5,870 nucleotides of DNA from an uncultured beta proteobacterium (GTDB lineage: Bacteria; Pseudomonadota; Gammaproteobacteria; Burkholderiales; Burkholderiaceae_C), in assembly GCA_903927495.1 (NCBI GenBank), contig CAIYNH010001000.1, forward strand, positions 1 to 5,870, given 5' to 3'. The notes beneath the pieces are model-generated. The model was not told the origin of the DNA, ran no database searches, and saw nothing but the letters and a program-made list of their open reading frames with translations. This document shows, piece after piece, positions 5,483-5,870 of this stretch (its first letter is position 1; every line of letters starts with the position of its first letter). A program made the translations under genes and the position numbers.

Positions 5483-5870
5483 CAGACGTTCTGGGTCATG
5501 CCCTGATGCCGCAGTAGCGCGTCCAGCGTCGGTTCACGCCCACGAAATGCCTTGAACGATTCAATGGCTGGGCGACTGCCTCCGGTTTCCAGGATGGCCT
5601 GACGGAATTTTCTGCCGGTTTGCACGTTGGGTAAAGCGTCTTCACCCATGCTTTCTTCAAAAGCCGCATAGGCATCGCTACTGAGAACTTCGGCCCACTT
5701 GTAGCTGTAATAGCCTGCCGCATAACCACCGGCAAATATATGGCTGAAAGTGTGCGCGGTGCGGGTCCAGGTGGGGGGCTGCAACACCGCCACTTCCTGG
5801 CGCACCTGCTGCAGCAGCGACGTCACGTCTTGCGCTGGGTCGTGAGCTGTGTGCAGCAGCATGTCAAAGA
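5482..5870 (-). CDS. prlC: Oligopeptidase A (M3 family metallopeptidase), C-terminal end (5' part outside window)
   Basis: PrlC is a cytosolic zinc oligopeptidase that degrades short peptides, including cleaved signal peptides. Only the last 128 codons are in the window, out of about 680 usual residues; the frame enters from the right edge with no start visible. The M3 substrate-binding block reads HIFAGGYAAGYYSYKW (5742-5695), with the Gly-Tyr-rich loop whose tyrosines stabilise the transition state in thimet-type oligopeptidases. It is followed by AEVLSSDAYAAFEE, TGRKFRQAILETGGS and the family-typical C terminus FKAFRGREPTLDALLRHQG, all very close in pattern to E. coli PrlC. The zinc-binding HExxH lies upstream, outside the window, so catalytic integrity cannot be judged. 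Other M3 members such as dcp share parts of the fold, but the FRGREPxLDALLRH ending favours prlC. It is the upstream partner of the DUF4124-glutaredoxin gene. Confidence 0.93.
   Translation of the reverse strand, partial: FDMLLHTAHDPAQDVTSLLQQVRQEVAVLQPPTWTRTAHTFSHIFAGGYAAGYYSYKWAEVLSSDAYAAFEESMGEDALPNVQTGRKFRQAILETGGSRPAIESFKAFRGREPTLDALLRHQGMTQNV

Overview
The window reads as chromosomal DNA of a beta-proteobacterium, most likely the Comamonadaceae (a Rhodoferax- or Polaromonas-like organism). This is inferred from the mfd | ispD-ispF arrangement, the style of the encoded proteins and moderate GC; it rests on recognition, not a database search. No tRNA, rRNA, CRISPR array, insertion sequence, phage gene or integrase was seen. 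The content is mostly housekeeping, and nothing supports a wholly new multi-gene system.

Layout. (1) 1-612, minus: the N-terminal 204 residues of Mfd, the transcription-repair coupling factor, running off the left edge. (2) 613-949: a 337-base divergent intergenic region with short dyads, a terminator-like GC hairpin and a weak candidate promoter before ispD. (3) 950-2148, plus: ispD and ispF, joined by an ATGA overlap. They encode the third and fifth enzymes of the MEP (non-mevalonate) isoprenoid pathway. (4) 2149-2282: a convergent gap with two hairpins, one a plausible terminator for the minus-strand gene. (5) 2283-3191, minus: a CaiB/BaiF-superfamily protein that looks like an alpha-methylacyl-CoA racemase. 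It keeps the expected catalytic residues but is short at the C terminus. (6) 3192-3450: a divergent control region with a perfect 15-bp dyad and two adjacent leader hairpins just before a good Shine-Dalgarno. (7) 3451-4695, plus: a nitronate monooxygenase-family flavoprotein with an unusual Cys-containing C-terminal segment. (8) 4696-4769: a convergent gap with AGCTT repeats and nested palindromes. (9) 4770-5468, minus: an exported DUF4124-glutaredoxin protein. (10) 5482-5870, minus: the C-terminal end of an M3 oligopeptidase A (prlC), directly upstream of and probably cotranscribed with the glutaredoxin gene.

How the genes relate: ispD and ispF form a translationally coupled pair in one pathway. 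prlC and the DUF4124-glutaredoxin gene form a two-gene transcription unit at least. The racemase-like and nitronate monooxygenase-like genes are divergent and share a 259-base control region, so shared regulation is possible but unproven. The parts most worth a second look are the Cys-rich tail of the flavoprotein, the short racemase-like protein and the dyad and hairpins between them.
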